Counted from the stretch's first letter, positions 50,277-59,220 are shown. The stretch: 64,000 nt of DNA from Gilichinskyi gelida (GCA_038040385.1 JBBPII010000003.1:248001-312000), one strand, 5' to 3'. Notes: generated by a model from the letters alone, not told the origin. A program made the numbers and translations.

Positions 50277-50939
50277 TTACGGACTGACCGCAGCGACGAT
50301 CCGCTCCACAACCTCAGGGATCGTGAGATCGCTGGTGTCGATGACGGTGTAACTGCTGTCGTACGTCAGCGGCGAATCCTGGCGGGTGGAGTCCTGCTCG
50401 TCGCGGGCAATGCAGTCGGCCAGGACGCTCTCGTAATCGGCCTCCTGCCCTTTGGCAAGCAACTCGTTGGTTCTGCGCCGGGCGCGGACTTCCGGACGGG
50501 CGGTCAGGAAGAACTTATGCGGCGTTTCGGGGAAGACCTTGGTGCCGATGTCGCGACCTTCGAGCACCCCCCCGCTGCGATGTCCGAGCTTCTGTTGCAG
50601 GCGCACCAGGACGCGGCGGACGGCGGGGACGGCGGAGACGTCGCTGGCGGCCATGCTGATCTCCGGCGTGCGGATCACGTCGGTGACGTCCTCGCCGTCG
50701 AGGAGGACACGCGGCGGATCGCCGGGGACGAACTCGATCCGCGCGTTCGACGCCAGCCGCTCGAGCCCCTCGGCGTCGCGGGTGCCGATGCCGGCGCGCG
50801 TGGCGGCCAAACCGACCGCGCGATACATCGCGCCGGTGTCGATGTGCGGAATGTCGAGAGCCCGCGCGACGAGCTTGCTGGTGGTGCTCTTGCCGACGCC
50901 GGAGGGGCCGTCGATGGCGATGATCAGCGGCTCCCTCAC
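50277..50939 (-). CDS. cmk: Cytidylate kinase
   Basis: 220 aa from GTG 50939, which overlaps the rluB stop as GTGA. Phosphorylates CMP and dCMP. Seen: IAIDGPSGVGKSTTSKLVAR, IDTGAMYRAVGLAATR, DVTDVIRTPEISMAASDVS, VLEGRDIGTKVFPETPHKFF, and SPLTYDSSYTVIDTSDL. Sits between rluB and rpsA; cmk-rpsA is a common pair. Confidence 0.95.
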   Translation of the reverse strand: MREPLIIAIDGPSGVGKSTTSKLVARALDIPHIDTGAMYRAVGLAATRAGIGTRDAEGLERLASNARIEFVPGDPPRVLLDGEDVTDVIRTPEISMAASDVSAVPAVRRVLVRLQQKLGHRSGGVLEGRDIGTKVFPETPHKFFLTARPEVRARRRTNELLAKGQEADYESVLADCIARDEQDSTRQDSPLTYDSSYTVIDTSDLTIPEVVERIVAAVSP

Positions 50940-51778
50940 GAGCGACGAGCGCGACGCGCGGTAGCCTTCGGTTTCTTCGTTGCCGCCGGCTTCTTCCTCG
51001 CCACCGGCCGCGCCGTCCGTCTCGGCCTGGCCGGCTTGGCGTCCTTCATCGTAGCGAGCATCTTCACTTCCTTCTCGCTCAGCTCGCGCCAGACGCCGGG
51101 GGTGAGCTTCGGATCGGAGATCGGTCCGATGGCCACGCGGCGGAGCTTGGACACCGGATGGCCCATGGCCTGGAACATCCTGCGGATCTGCTGCGTGCGA
51201 CCTTCGCGCAGCTTGACCTGGAACCAGCTGTTGCCTTCGTCGGCCCGCACGCCGGTGGTTTTGATGCGCTCGATCTCGCACGGGAGGGTGCGCTTGCCTT
51301 CGAGGGTGATGCCGCGCCGTAGCTTGTCGATGACCCGCTCCTCGGGCACGCCGCGCACTTTGACGCTGTACGTCTTCACCGAGCCGTGCGTCGGATGCGA
51401 CACCTTGAACGCCAGGTCGCCGTCGTTGGTCAGCAGCACCAACCCCTCGGAATGAAAATCGAGGCGGCCGACGGGATAGATGCGCTCGCGGATGCCGCGC
51501 ACCAGATCGATGACCGTGACCCGTCCCTGCGGATCTTCGACCGTAGTCATCACTTCCTTCGGCTTGTAGAGAAGGATGTAGCGGTGCGTTTCTTTGCGGG
51601 TGATCAGCTTGCCGTCGACCTTGATGTGATCGCGCTCGACGTCGGCTTTCGAGCCGAGCTCGGTGACCACTTCGCCGTTCACGGTCACCCGCCCGGCCCG
51701 GATCATCGATTCCGCTTCGCGGCGCGAGGCGACGCCGGCGTGGGCGATGATTTTCTGCAATCGCTCCTGTTGCATCAC
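50936..51778 (-). CDS. Ribosomal large subunit pseudouridine synthase (RluB/RsuA family)
   Basis: 280 aa. N-terminal S4 domain (RLQKIIAHAGVASRREAESM, GRVTVNGEVV), then catalytic core with Asp in YPVGRLDFHSEGLVLLTNDG, and KLREGRTQQIRRMFQAMGHP. RluB-type enzymes modify helix 89/90 of 23S rRNA; RluB, RluE and RluF-like members cannot be separated by eye. C-terminal basic Ala/Lys-rich tail of about 35 residues. ATG 51778 overlaps scpB as ATGA; scpB-rluB is the common linkage. Confidence 0.9.
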   Translation of the reverse strand: MMQQERLQKIIAHAGVASRREAESMIRAGRVTVNGEVVTELGSKADVERDHIKVDGKLITRKETHRYILLYKPKEVMTTVEDPQGRVTVIDLVRGIRERIYPVGRLDFHSEGLVLLTNDGDLAFKVSHPTHGSVKTYSVKVRGVPEERVIDKLRRGITLEGKRTLPCEIERIKTTGVRADEGNSWFQVKLREGRTQQIRRMFQAMGHPVSKLRRVAIGPISDPKLTPGVWRELSEKEVKMLATMKDAKPARPRRTARPVARKKPAATKKPKATARRARRS

Positions 51779-52476
51779 TCCTGCTGTTCGTCGACGGCGA
51801 TCAATTGTACCTCCTGGCGCGCGAGCTCATCGAGCGCGGCCGCTTCATGCGCGGCCGCTTCTTCGCTCGTCGCCGGCTCGGTCACCTCGCTGTCGCTGGT
51901 CTGCGGCGCGGTCTCGATCGCCGCAACGAGGTCTTCGTTGATCGCCTCGCCGATCAGATCGCCGAACTCCTCGAGCCGCGGCATGTCGCGCACGTCGTTC
52001 AGTCCGAAGTGCACCAGAAAGTCTTTCGTGGTTCGGTAGAGAAACGGGCTGCCGACGACGTTCTTTCGTCCGGCGACGCGGATCATCCTCCGCTCCAGCA
52101 GGGTGCGGATGGTCTGGGTGGAGTTGACGCCGCGGATGTCGGAGATCTCCGGCGCGGTGACCGGCTGCCGGTAGGCGACGATGGCCAGCGTCTCCAGCGC
52201 GGCGATGGAGAGGCGGTTCTCCCCTTTCAGGGCGTAGTACTTCTTCAGCACCGCATCGTGCTCGGGCCGCGTGGCCAGCCGCCACCCGCCCGCCGTCTGC
52301 TCCAGGGTGAAGCCGCCGATGCTCGCTTCGAGGATCCGTTTGATCTCGTCGAGCTGGGCCACGATGGCTTCGCGCCCCTCGTGCTCGAACGCCGCGACGA
52401 GCTCGTCGAGCGTCACCGGCTCATTGGATACGAAGAGGATTGCTTCGAGGGCTGCTCTCAGTTCAGTTTCGTTCAT
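51775..52476 (-). CDS. scpB: Segregation and condensation protein B
   Basis: 233 aa. Winged-helix partner of ScpA in the SMC complex. Seen: LRAALEAILFVSNEPVTLDE, LEQTAGGWRLATRPEHDAVL, LSIAALETLAIVAYRQPVTA, PEISDIRGVNSTQTIRTLLE, and FLYRTTKDFLVHFGLNDV. C-terminal acidic tail of about 55 residues of low complexity. A repeat (52486-52554) separates it from scpA. Confidence 0.93.
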   Translation of the reverse strand: MNETELRAALEAILFVSNEPVTLDELVAAFEHEGREAIVAQLDEIKRILEASIGGFTLEQTAGGWRLATRPEHDAVLKKYYALKGENRLSIAALETLAIVAYRQPVTAPEISDIRGVNSTQTIRTLLERRMIRVAGRKNVVGSPFLYRTTKDFLVHFGLNDVRDMPRLEEFGDLIGEAINEDLVAAIETAPQTSDSEVTEPATSEEAAAHEAAALDELARQEVQLIAVDEQQE

Positions 52477-52485
52477 TTTTAAAGC

Positions 52486-52554
52486 GGGGTCAGAGCTTCA
52501 CTTTTCACTTTTTCTACTTCACGTAGCGAAAGTGAAAAGTGAAGCTCCGACCCC
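52486..52554. repeat. Long inverted repeat between scpA and scpB
   Basis: GGGGTCAGAGCTTCACTTTT faces AAAAGTGAAGCTCCGACCCC with about 26 bp per arm and a 17-base loop. It is AT-rich in the middle and looks like a MITE-type or REP-type element; a single copy is seen here. Confidence 0.85.
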
Positions 52555-52558
52555 ACCG

Positions 52559-53362
52559 TCATCTCCGTTCGTCGAAGAGCGCGAATTGTGCCTCATCAAT
52601 CGCCGTCTCGGTCTTGGCAATCACCATCTCACCGAACGTCTCGCTCTGCTGCAGCGAGATGCCGCCGAGGCGCATCAGCTCGAGGGTGGCGAGGAAGATG
52701 GCGATCAGCTCCTCGCGCCCGCGCCCTTCGAGGAACCACTGCAGGCGGATCGGCGAGCGCTCCTTCAGCTTCTCGAACAGCTCGCGCATCTTGTCCGAGA
52801 TCTTGTGGACGAGGCGCTGCAGCTCGATGGCCTGCGGATGGCTGATCTTGTAGCGGTTGAGCGCGGTGCGGAAGGCGTCGATGAGGTCGAAGAGCGAGAC
52901 CTCGCTCATGTCGATCTCCGACGCTTCCTGTCCCGGCACCGGGATCGACGGCCGCGGCCAGACGCCCATGCGCAGGACGTCGATCTCGGCGAAGCTCTCC
53001 GCCACAGACTTGAAGCGCTGGTACTCGAGCAGGCGGTCGACCAGCTCCTGGCGCGGGTCGTCCACCGCCCCCTCGCTCTCGTCGCGCGGCAGCAGCATCT
53101 TCGACTTGATGTGGATCAGCAGCGCCGCCATGTAGATGTAGTCCGCGGCGACCTCGAGGTTCAGCTCCTCCATCGCGTCGAGGTAGGCGCTGTACTGCTC
53201 GGTGATGAGCAGGATGGGGATGTCGTAGATGTCGACCTTGTGCTGCTTGATGAGATGGAGCAGCAGGTCGAGCGGGCCGTGGAAGGACGGGAGGGTGACC
53301 TTGTACGCGCTCTCGTCGAGATCTTCCTCGATCGGCGCCGCCGGCTTCTGCTCGTCGCTCAT
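52559..53362 (-). CDS. scpA: Segregation and condensation protein A
   Basis: 267 aa. Kleisin of the SMC-ScpAB condensin. Seen: LPSFHGPLDLLLHLIKQHKV, DIYDIPILLITEQYSAYLDA, DYIYMAALLIHIKSKMLLPR, and the C-terminal winged helix EELIAIFLATLELMRLGGIS. ATG 53362 overlaps trpS as ATGA. Confidence 0.94.
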   Translation of the reverse strand: MSDEQKPAAPIEEDLDESAYKVTLPSFHGPLDLLLHLIKQHKVDIYDIPILLITEQYSAYLDAMEELNLEVAADYIYMAALLIHIKSKMLLPRDESEGAVDDPRQELVDRLLEYQRFKSVAESFAEIDVLRMGVWPRPSIPVPGQEASEIDMSEVSLFDLIDAFRTALNRYKISHPQAIELQRLVHKISDKMRELFEKLKERSPIRLQWFLEGRGREELIAIFLATLELMRLGGISLQQSETFGEMVIAKTETAIDEAQFALFDERR

Positions 53363-54354
53363 CGCAGCTCCGGGAAATCGATCTTCATGGCCTTCCGCAC
53401 CAGCTGCATGGTCTCCTCGGCGCGCTCGCGGGCGATGCGATTCCCCTCGCGAAGGGTGTTCCAGACCACGCCGGGATCGCGGTCGATCTCCTCGCGCCGC
53501 GCGCGGATGGGGCGCAGCTTCTCGATCACGATCTCCGCGAGCAGCTTCTTGTCGTCCACGCAACCGATCATCGCTGTGCGGCACTCGCGGTCCACGCGGC
53601 CGATGGTCTCCTCATCGGAGAAGAGCTTGTGGAATTGGAAGAGATTGCAGATGTCGGGGTTGCCGGGGTCCTTGCGGCGGATGCGATTCGGGTCGGTGAA
53701 CATGGTCATGATCAGCGCGCGGATCTCGTCGGCGCTGGCCGTCAGCGGGATGGTGTTGTTGTACGACTTCGACATCTTCTGCCCGTCGAGCCCCGGCACG
53801 ATCGGCGTCGCCGTGAACAGCGGCTGCGGCTCGGGGAAAACCGGGCCGTAGAAATTGTTGAAGCGCCGCACGATCTCGCGCGACAGCTCCAGATGCGAGG
53901 CCTGGTCCTCCCCCACCGGCACGTAGGACGCGCGGTAGATGATGATGTCGGCCGTCTGCAGTAGCGGATAGCCGAGGAAGCCGTACATGTTGAGATCTTT
54001 GTCCTGCAGCTTGGTCTGCAGATCCTTGAACGACGGCACGCGCTCCAGCCAGCCGAGCGGCGTCATCATCGACAACAGCAGGTGCAGCTCGGCGTGCTGC
54101 TTGATCTCCGACTGCAGGAAGATCGTCGCCTTCGAGGGATCCATCCCCGCCGCCATCCAGTCGGCGACGGCGTCGAAGGTGGCCTGCCGGACCTTCGACG
54201 GATCGGCGTAGTCGGTCGTCAGCGCGTGCCAGTCGGCGACGAAGTAGAAGCAGCGGTAGCGCTCCTGCAACTCGATCCAGTTGCGCACCGCGCCGAAGTA
54301 GTTGCCGAGGTGAACGCGACCGGTGGGACGGAGACCGCTGAGGACGTAGCTCAC
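53359..54354 (-). CDS. trpS: Tryptophanyl-tRNA synthetase
   Basis: 331 aa, normal length. Class I synthetase: HIGH-like motif in LRPTGRVHLGNYFGAVRNWI, DWHALTTDYADPSKV, MTPLGWLERVPSFKDLQTKL, GYPLLQTADIIIYRASYVPV, GEDQASHLELSREIVRRFN, and the KMSKS loop LDGQKMSKSYNN. Follows recG across a short GC-rich hairpin. trpS-scpA-scpB is a common gene order. Confidence 0.96.
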   Translation of the reverse strand: MSYVLSGLRPTGRVHLGNYFGAVRNWIELQERYRCFYFVADWHALTTDYADPSKVRQATFDAVADWMAAGMDPSKATIFLQSEIKQHAELHLLLSMMTPLGWLERVPSFKDLQTKLQDKDLNMYGFLGYPLLQTADIIIYRASYVPVGEDQASHLELSREIVRRFNNFYGPVFPEPQPLFTATPIVPGLDGQKMSKSYNNTIPLTASADEIRALIMTMFTDPNRIRRKDPGNPDICNLFQFHKLFSDEETIGRVDRECRTAMIGCVDDKKLLAEIVIEKLRPIRARREEIDRDPGVVWNTLREGNRIARERAEETMQLVRKAMKIDFPELR

Positions 54355-54381
54355 GTAAATTGGTCGCGCAGTCTAGCAAAG

Positions 54382-54431
54382 TGTAGCGGCGCCCGCTTCG
54401 GGCGCCGGCGGCCGGAGCGGCCACCGCTACA
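54382..54431. repeat. Hairpin between recG and trpS
   Basis: TGTAGCGGCGCCCGCTTCGG and CCGGAGCGGCCACCGCTACA form an imperfect inverted repeat. Single copy in the window. Confidence 0.7.
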
Positions 54432-54433
54432 CA

Positions 54434-56491
54434 TCAGTCTCGCGCCTTAGCCTCCGGCGCCTCCATCCCCAACAACCGACGCACGACATCCGTCGACCGT
54501 TCAAGCCCCTCTTTTTCCAGCAGCGCGATCGCGGCGTCGCGGGCGCGCTCCATCAGCCCGAAGTCGCGGAGGATGTTGCCGAAGCGGAAGCGGAGCGCGC
54601 CGGCCTGGCGCGTGCCGAGGAACTCGCCGGGGCCGCGGATCTGGAGGTCGCGCTCGGCGACGTCGAAGCCGTCGCGGGTCTTGGCGAAGACCTCCAGGCG
54701 GTCCTTTTCGGCGTCGGAGATGACGATGCAGTACGACTGCCGCTCGCCGCGCCCCACGCGGCCGCGGAGCTGGTGGAGCTGCGAGAGGCCGAAGCGGTCG
54801 GCGTCGACGACCAGCATGATCGACGCGTTCGCCACGTCGATGCCCACCTCGATCACCGTGGTGGAAACGAGGATGTCGACCTCGCCGCCCTTGAATCGCT
54901 GCATGGTCTCTTCCTTCTCCGCGGCGGGCATGCGCCCGTGCATCATCGCCACTCGGCGGTTCGGGAAGCGCTTCCGGACAACCTCGAAGCCCTGCTTGAG
55001 CGGCTTCAGATTCAGCTTCTCCGACTCCTCGATCAGCGGATAGACGATGTAGACCTGCGCGCCGGAGGCGATCTCGCCGTCGATGAAGGCGTAGACGCGC
55101 TCGATCTGCGAGCTCGTCCGCACCACCGTCTTGATCTTCTGCCGGCCGGGCGGCAGCTCGTCGATGACGGAGAGCTCGAGATCGCCGTAGATGGCCAGGG
55201 CCAGCGAGCGAGGGATGGGGGTGGCGGTCATGACCAGGATGTCGGGCGTGTCGCCTTTGGCGAAGAGCGCCTGCCGCTGCTCCACGCCGAAGCGATGCTG
55301 CTCGTCCACGATGGCCAGTCCGAGCGACTTGAACTCGATGGCTCCCTCCAGCAGCGCGTGCGTCCCGACCACGAGCTGGATGTAGCCCTCGCGAAGGCCG
55401 GCGACGAGCGTGCGCCGCTCGCCGGCGGACATGGAGCCGGTGGCCTTGGCCACCACCAGGGAATCGTCAACTAGTTGACGGATGCGCTGGAAGTGCTGCT
55501 CGACCAGGATCTCGGTCGGCGCCAGCAGCGCCACCTGATGCCCGTTGCGGATCATGATCACCGCGGCGATGAGGGCCACGATGGTCTTGCCGCTCCCGAC
55601 GTCGCCCTGCAGCAGGCGGTACATCGGCCGCTCGCCGCGCAGGTCGCCGGCGATCTCCTTCAACACCCGCTTCTGCGCCTTCGTCAATCGAAACGGCAGG
55701 ATGCGCCGGACCTCGGCGCGGATCTCGTCGTCGATGACGATGGTTCGGTTGCGGAGCCGCACCTCTTCCGCCGCGCGCCGCACGCGCAGCGCGAGCTGGA
55801 AGGCGAAGAACTCCTGCAGAATGATGCGCAGGTGCGCCGGCGAGCGCCGGGCCAGGAAGGTCTCCGACAGCTCGTCCGGCTTGTGGATCTGCGCCAGGGC
55901 GGGCGCGAGGTCGATGACCCCGAGCTCCTTGCGCAGCGGCGGCGCGATCGGATCGTCGAGCGACGGCAGCGCGTCGAGCGCCGCGCCGATGATCTGCCGC
56001 AGCGCGCGCGGCGGTATCGTCCCCACCTTCGAATAGATGGGGACGATGGAGCCTTCGTCGTCGACGTCGCCCTCGAATTTCTCCCAATCGGGATTCTCGA
56101 TCCCCAGTTGACCGTACGACGAAAGCCTCGGCGTGCCGTACAGCGACAGCCGGTCGCCGCGCTTGATCTGATCGGCGAGATACGGCTGGTTGAACCACAC
56201 CAGCTTGACGCCGCCGCTGCCGTCCTCGATCGCCGCCTCGAAGAGGCGCACGCGCTTGACCGGCGAGACGCGAGCGTTCGCGGAGATTACTTTGCCGCGC
56301 AGCAGCACGGGCATGTCGACGTGATGGCCGAGGTCCGCGATGCGCGTGGGATGGCGGCGGTCTTCGTAGCGGTAGGGGAAGTACCAGAGGAGATCGCCGG
56401 CGGTGCGGAGGTCGTTCTCGTCGAGAACCTTGGCGCGGCCCGGCCCGACTCCGGGGAGGGAACGGATGGGGGTGTCGGGGGGGATGGGCAC
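54434..56491 (-). CDS. recG: ATP-dependent DNA helicase RecG
   Basis: 685 aa. Remodels stalled replication forks and Holliday junctions. Seen: the N-terminal wedge/OB region (PIRSLPGVGPGRAKVLDEND, ENPDWEKFEGD), Walker A LLQGDVGSGKTIVALIAAVI, the Walker B motif LAIVDEQHRFGVEQRQALF (DEQH), MTATPIPRSLALAIYGDLEL, MHGRMPAAEKEETMQRFKGG, STTVIEVGIDVANASIM, and QLRGRVGRGERQSYC. Full length. Its stop lies three bases from a hairpin. Confidence 0.96.
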   Translation of the reverse strand: MPIPPDTPIRSLPGVGPGRAKVLDENDLRTAGDLLWYFPYRYEDRRHPTRIADLGHHVDMPVLLRGKVISANARVSPVKRVRLFEAAIEDGSGGVKLVWFNQPYLADQIKRGDRLSLYGTPRLSSYGQLGIENPDWEKFEGDVDDEGSIVPIYSKVGTIPPRALRQIIGAALDALPSLDDPIAPPLRKELGVIDLAPALAQIHKPDELSETFLARRSPAHLRIILQEFFAFQLALRVRRAAEEVRLRNRTIVIDDEIRAEVRRILPFRLTKAQKRVLKEIAGDLRGERPMYRLLQGDVGSGKTIVALIAAVIMIRNGHQVALLAPTEILVEQHFQRIRQLVDDSLVVAKATGSMSAGERRTLVAGLREGYIQLVVGTHALLEGAIEFKSLGLAIVDEQHRFGVEQRQALFAKGDTPDILVMTATPIPRSLALAIYGDLELSVIDELPPGRQKIKTVVRTSSQIERVYAFIDGEIASGAQVYIVYPLIEESEKLNLKPLKQGFEVVRKRFPNRRVAMMHGRMPAAEKEETMQRFKGGEVDILVSTTVIEVGIDVANASIMLVVDADRFGLSQLHQLRGRVGRGERQSYCIVISDAEKDRLEVFAKTRDGFDVAERDLQIRGPGEFLGTRQAGALRFRFGNILRDFGLMERARDAAIALLEKEGLERSTDVVRRLLGMEAPEAKARD

Positions 56492-56535
56492 GCTCTATTG
56501 TGCCGGATGGGACAGCGGTTCTACGACGGGTGGAG

Positions 56536-57318
56536 TCAGTCGAACACGGCCTTCATAGCAATCAAACCGATCTTGAGCATGTCGCCGTTGTGGATGGCTA
56601 CCGGCACGCCGGTGGGGATGCGTTGGTCGTTCACGTACGTCCCGTTGACGGTGCCGACTTCCTCGAGAACGCAGAACTCGTCGCCGCTGCGGATGATCTT
56701 GGCGTGGCGGCGCGATACGGAGCGGTTTTGATCCACAGGGGTGAGATCGATGTCCGGGAGGATGCCGGTGACCGGATCGGCGCGGCCGATGGTGGTCTCG
56801 TCGCCCTTGCTGAAGAAGAACGCGGTGCCGCTGGCGAGATCGACCAGGCGGTGGCGCGTGGCCTTCTCCGCCGGCGCGGAGACCGTGGCGTCGAGGGCGA
56901 CGTGATCGGCGTCGACCTCCCGCCCCACCAGCCGCTCGAGAAGGGCGTTGGCCTCGCGCAGGCGCTTGGAGTACTTGCGGATGATGCGGACGGCGATCTC
57001 CGGATTCTTGCGGAGCATCTCGTCGAAGCGGGCCCCGTTGATGACCAGTGCCTTGACCTCGGTGTGGGCGACGGCGTCGGCGGTGCGCGGCACACTCTCC
57101 AGCAGGGCCATCTCGCCGAAGAAGTCGCCCTTCTCCAGTTTGGAGAGGAGATGCGACTCGTTGGCGATGTTCTTGACGATGTGGACCTCGCCCTCCTGGA
57201 TGATGAACATCTCGGTGCCGAGGTCGCCCTGGGAGAAGATGGTCTCCCCGGCGGAATAGGTTGCTGTGGAGCCCTGCACGGGATCCTTTCCGCCGGTGGT
57301 CTTGAATACGGCTTTCAT
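56536..57318 (-). CDS. Cyclic-nucleotide-binding plus FHA domain protein
   Basis: 260 aa. Residues 15-130 form a cNMP-binding beta-barrel (YSAGETIFSQGDLGTEMFII, EKGDFFGEMALLESVPRTAD; the phosphate-binding cassette is FFGEMALLESVPRTA). A helical linker follows. Residues 170-255 form an FHA domain (ETTIGRADPVTGILPDIDL, NRSVSRRHAKIIRSGDEFCV, the conserved Gly-Arg, Ser-x-x-His and Asn), which binds phospho-Thr peptides. No DNA-binding HTH. Probably a signalling scaffold linked to a Ser/Thr kinase not in this window. Confidence 0.88.
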   Translation of the reverse strand: MKAVFKTTGGKDPVQGSTATYSAGETIFSQGDLGTEMFIIQEGEVHIVKNIANESHLLSKLEKGDFFGEMALLESVPRTADAVAHTEVKALVINGARFDEMLRKNPEIAVRIIRKYSKRLREANALLERLVGREVDADHVALDATVSAPAEKATRHRLVDLASGTAFFFSKGDETTIGRADPVTGILPDIDLTPVDQNRSVSRRHAKIIRSGDEFCVLEEVGTVNGTYVNDQRIPTGVPVAIHNGDMLKIGLIAMKAVFD

Positions 57319-57330
57319 CGTCGCTCTAAC

Positions 57331-57420
57331 TTTATCCTGGCGCCGAAGGCGTCAGGATCTGGTGCCCATCGGCGCAGCGCTCATGGGCACCAGATCCTGA
57401 GCCTTCGGCTTCAGGATTAA
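57331..57420. repeat. Family R3 palindrome between S66 peptidase and cNMP/FHA genes
   Basis: TTTATCCTGGCGCCGAAGGC at the left, CATGGGCACCAGATCCTGAG in the centre, GGCTTCAGGATTAA at the right. Its end overlaps the S66 peptidase stop. Confidence 0.85.
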
Positions 57421-58391
57421 CTAACTCGAACGGCTGCCTGCGCAATCGTCAGCGTGCAGTCGCGGGTGCTCAGGCGCACCGGCACCCCGATCGGCATCAC
57501 GAGATTGTCGCCGTGATGGCCGAAGGGCAAATCGCGCACGACGGGGATTTTGCTGGATGCGAAAAAGTCGGTGAGGAGAGCGTGCATTTCGGCCTCGCCC
57601 CCACAACCTTTCAGCTTCCCGATCAGCACACCTCGGATTTTTTTCAGTCTACCGGACAGCCGTAAGTGGGTCAACATTCGATCTATTCGATAGGGCGGCT
57701 CTTCGATGTCCTCGAAGAACCAGATTCCGTCGTCGATCCAGAAGTCGTACGGCGTGGAGGTGAGCGAGGTGGTCAGCGACAAACAGCCGCCGAAGAGGAC
57801 GCCCTCGGCCTCGCCGTCGCAGACGACCTGCTCGGGCGCGAAGCGGTGCGTCAGCGGGGCCGTGCCGGCGAGGATGTCCCACAGCCACCGCTCGACGTCG
57901 GGCGACAGGCCGTCATGGAAGTCGAGGTTGAGCATCGGGCCGTGGAAGCTGCCGATGCCGCATTGGGCGGCGATGGCCTGATGGATGGCAGTGACGTCGC
58001 TGAATCCGACCACCGGGCGGGGGTTGCGACGGAAGGCGTCGTAGTCGATGCCGTCGAGGATGCGCATGGCGCCATAGCCGCCGCGGGAGAAGAAGATGGC
58101 GTCGTTGTCATCAGACCTCAAGTAATGGTTGAACTGTGCGAGACGCTCGTCGTCGCGGCCGGCGAGGTAGTCGCGATGGCGATGGTCGACGTTGTCGGCG
58201 ATGGTGACGCGGTAGCCGCGCGTCTCGATCTTCGCTGCCGCCTCGACGATCCTGGTGCGATCGGCGGGACCGGACGCGGCGACGACAGCGATGCGTCCGC
58301 CGGGCGGGAGGGCTCGGGGCGGGAGAAGTGTGTGAAGCGGATCTGTAAGCCGAATTCTGTCCCCCTCGACAAGCGGGCGAGGATCATTCAT
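57417..58391 (-). CDS. LD-carboxypeptidase-like peptidase (S66 family), start overlapping RNase P RNA
   Basis: 324 aa if the ATG at 58391 is used. S66 serine peptidase fold: IAVVAASGPADRTRIVEAAA, RSDDNDAIFFSRGGYGAMRI, the nucleophile Ser in PVVGFSDVTAIHQAIA, LSLTTSLTSTPYDFW and FFEDIEEPPYRIDRML with the Glu, and the His in PFGHHGDNLVMP. Members cut L,D-peptide bonds in recycled muropeptides. The only standard in-frame start codon lies 62 bases inside the 3' end of the RNase P RNA on the same strand. Codons from there to GGRIAVV contain no ATG, GTG, TTG or CTG. So the true start is unknown or overlaps the RNA gene. Confidence 0.82.
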   Translation of the reverse strand: MNDPRPLVEGDRIRLTDPLHTLLPPRALPPGGRIAVVAASGPADRTRIVEAAAKIETRGYRVTIADNVDHRHRDYLAGRDDERLAQFNHYLRSDDNDAIFFSRGGYGAMRILDGIDYDAFRRNPRPVVGFSDVTAIHQAIAAQCGIGSFHGPMLNLDFHDGLSPDVERWLWDILAGTAPLTHRFAPEQVVCDGEAEGVLFGGCLSLTTSLTSTPYDFWIDDGIWFFEDIEEPPYRIDRMLTHLRLSGRLKKIRGVLIGKLKGCGGEAEMHALLTDFFASSKIPVVRDLPFGHHGDNLVMPIGVPVRLSTRDCTLTIAQAAVRVS

Positions 58392-58706
58392 CTGCCACTC
58401 GCGTTGCCGCGGTGGTCGAGCAACCTACCCGGAAGCTCGTAACGGAAACGGGCGGTTCCATCACTTCCCTATTTGGTCTTGCTCCGCAGGGGGTTTGCCG
58501 TGCCGTCACCGCTCGCGCGGGACGCGGTGCGCTCTTACCGCACCGTTTCACCCTTGCCTCCGGCGCCTTGCGGCGCCAGTTCGGCGGTCTATTCTCTGTT
58601 GCACTTTCCGTCGCGTCGCCGCGCCTGGCCGTTAGCCAGCCTGCTGCCCGTTGGAGTTCGGACTTTCCTCCGCCTCGCGGCGGCGATCCTCCGATCCGCT
58701 TCACAC
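58330..58706 (-). ncRNA. rnpB: RNase P RNA (class A)
   Basis: About 377 bases. The ends form a perfect 14-bp P1 stem (GTGTGAAGCGGATC with GATCCGCTTCACAC). Conserved regions are present in order: GAGGAAAGTCCGAACTCC, the P4-forming AGCAGGCTGGCTAACGGCC, ACAGAGAATAGACCGCC, GGCAAGGGTGAAACGGTGCG, AGCAAGACCAAATAGGG, GGTAGGTTGCTCGAC, the GCAGATGAATGATC segment and ACAGAATTCGGCTTACAGAT. It processes pre-tRNA 5' ends together with the RnpA protein (not in the window). The 3' part overlaps the first 21 codons of the S66 gene. Confidence 0.97.
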
Positions 58707-58711
58707 GTTCG

Positions 58712-58717
58712 AGTCTA
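58712..58717 (-). promoter_or_regulatory. Possible -10 element of rnpB
   Basis: TAGACT lies 5 bases before the RNA 5' end. The -35 is not clear (AATTTT or CAATTT about 17-18 bases up). Listed as weak. Confidence 0.3.
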
Positions 58718-58780
58718 ACAGGTCGTTTTCTACGAAAATTGCTTGCGTTAAATCGTTGCTATTTCAGACGCTTACAATCA

Positions 58781-58798
58781 ATGTCGGCGTGCCGACAT
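58781..58798. terminator. Hairpin downstream of the NYN gene
   Basis: ATGTCGGC and GCCGACAT form a perfect 8-bp stem with a 2-base loop directly after the stop codon of the NYN gene (minus strand). No T-tract follows, so it may only be a stabilising hairpin. Confidence 0.4.
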
Positions 58799-59220
58799 CA
58801 AAAAATATTCCGGTTTTTCGGATCGGAAAAATACGCCGCCCAATCGTCGGCCGCGGCCGTCGTCTCCGGCGTTCCGACGCTCTCCAACTGGCGCATGAAC
58901 GCGCCGGTGTCGACGACCTCCACCGCCCGCCGCCGCACCCGCGCGGCGAGCGCGCGATCGTCGGTCACCACCTTCCACCCGCTCCCGCTCCTCACCCGCG
59001 TCTCGATCAGATCGTCCGCCGGACGCGCGCCGCTGAAGACCACGCTCACCCCGCCGAGGTGCGTGCCGAAATGTTCCGGCGCGCCGCCGTCGAAGGTGCA
59101 GACCACCTTGGTGCGCTTCGCTCGCGCGAACTGCGCCAGCGCTTGCACGAGCTTCCGCTTCTCGGAGGGGTCGCTTCGCGAGGTGCCGAGGAGGTTGCTG
59201 CCGTCGACCACCCAGCTCAT
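58798..59220 (-). CDS. NYN-domain (PIN-like) nuclease, YacP-like
   Basis: 140 aa. N-terminal VVDGSNLLGTSRSDPSEKRK with the first acidic residue, FDGGAPEHFG, SGARPADDLIETRV with the second Asp pair, and VVTDDRALAARVRRR with the third. This spacing fits a NYN/PIN nuclease of the YacP (Rae1-like) group that cuts mRNA or rRNA. The C-terminus is short and ends in an Asn/Arg tail. Start ATG 59220 sits against repeat R3. Stop lies at the hairpin 58781-58798. Confidence 0.82.
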   Translation of the reverse strand: MSWVVDGSNLLGTSRSDPSEKRKLVQALAQFARAKRTKVVCTFDGGAPEHFGTHLGGVSVVFSGARPADDLIETRVRSGSGWKVVTDDRALAARVRRRAVEVVDTGAFMRQLESVGTPETTAAADDWAAYFSDPKNRNIF

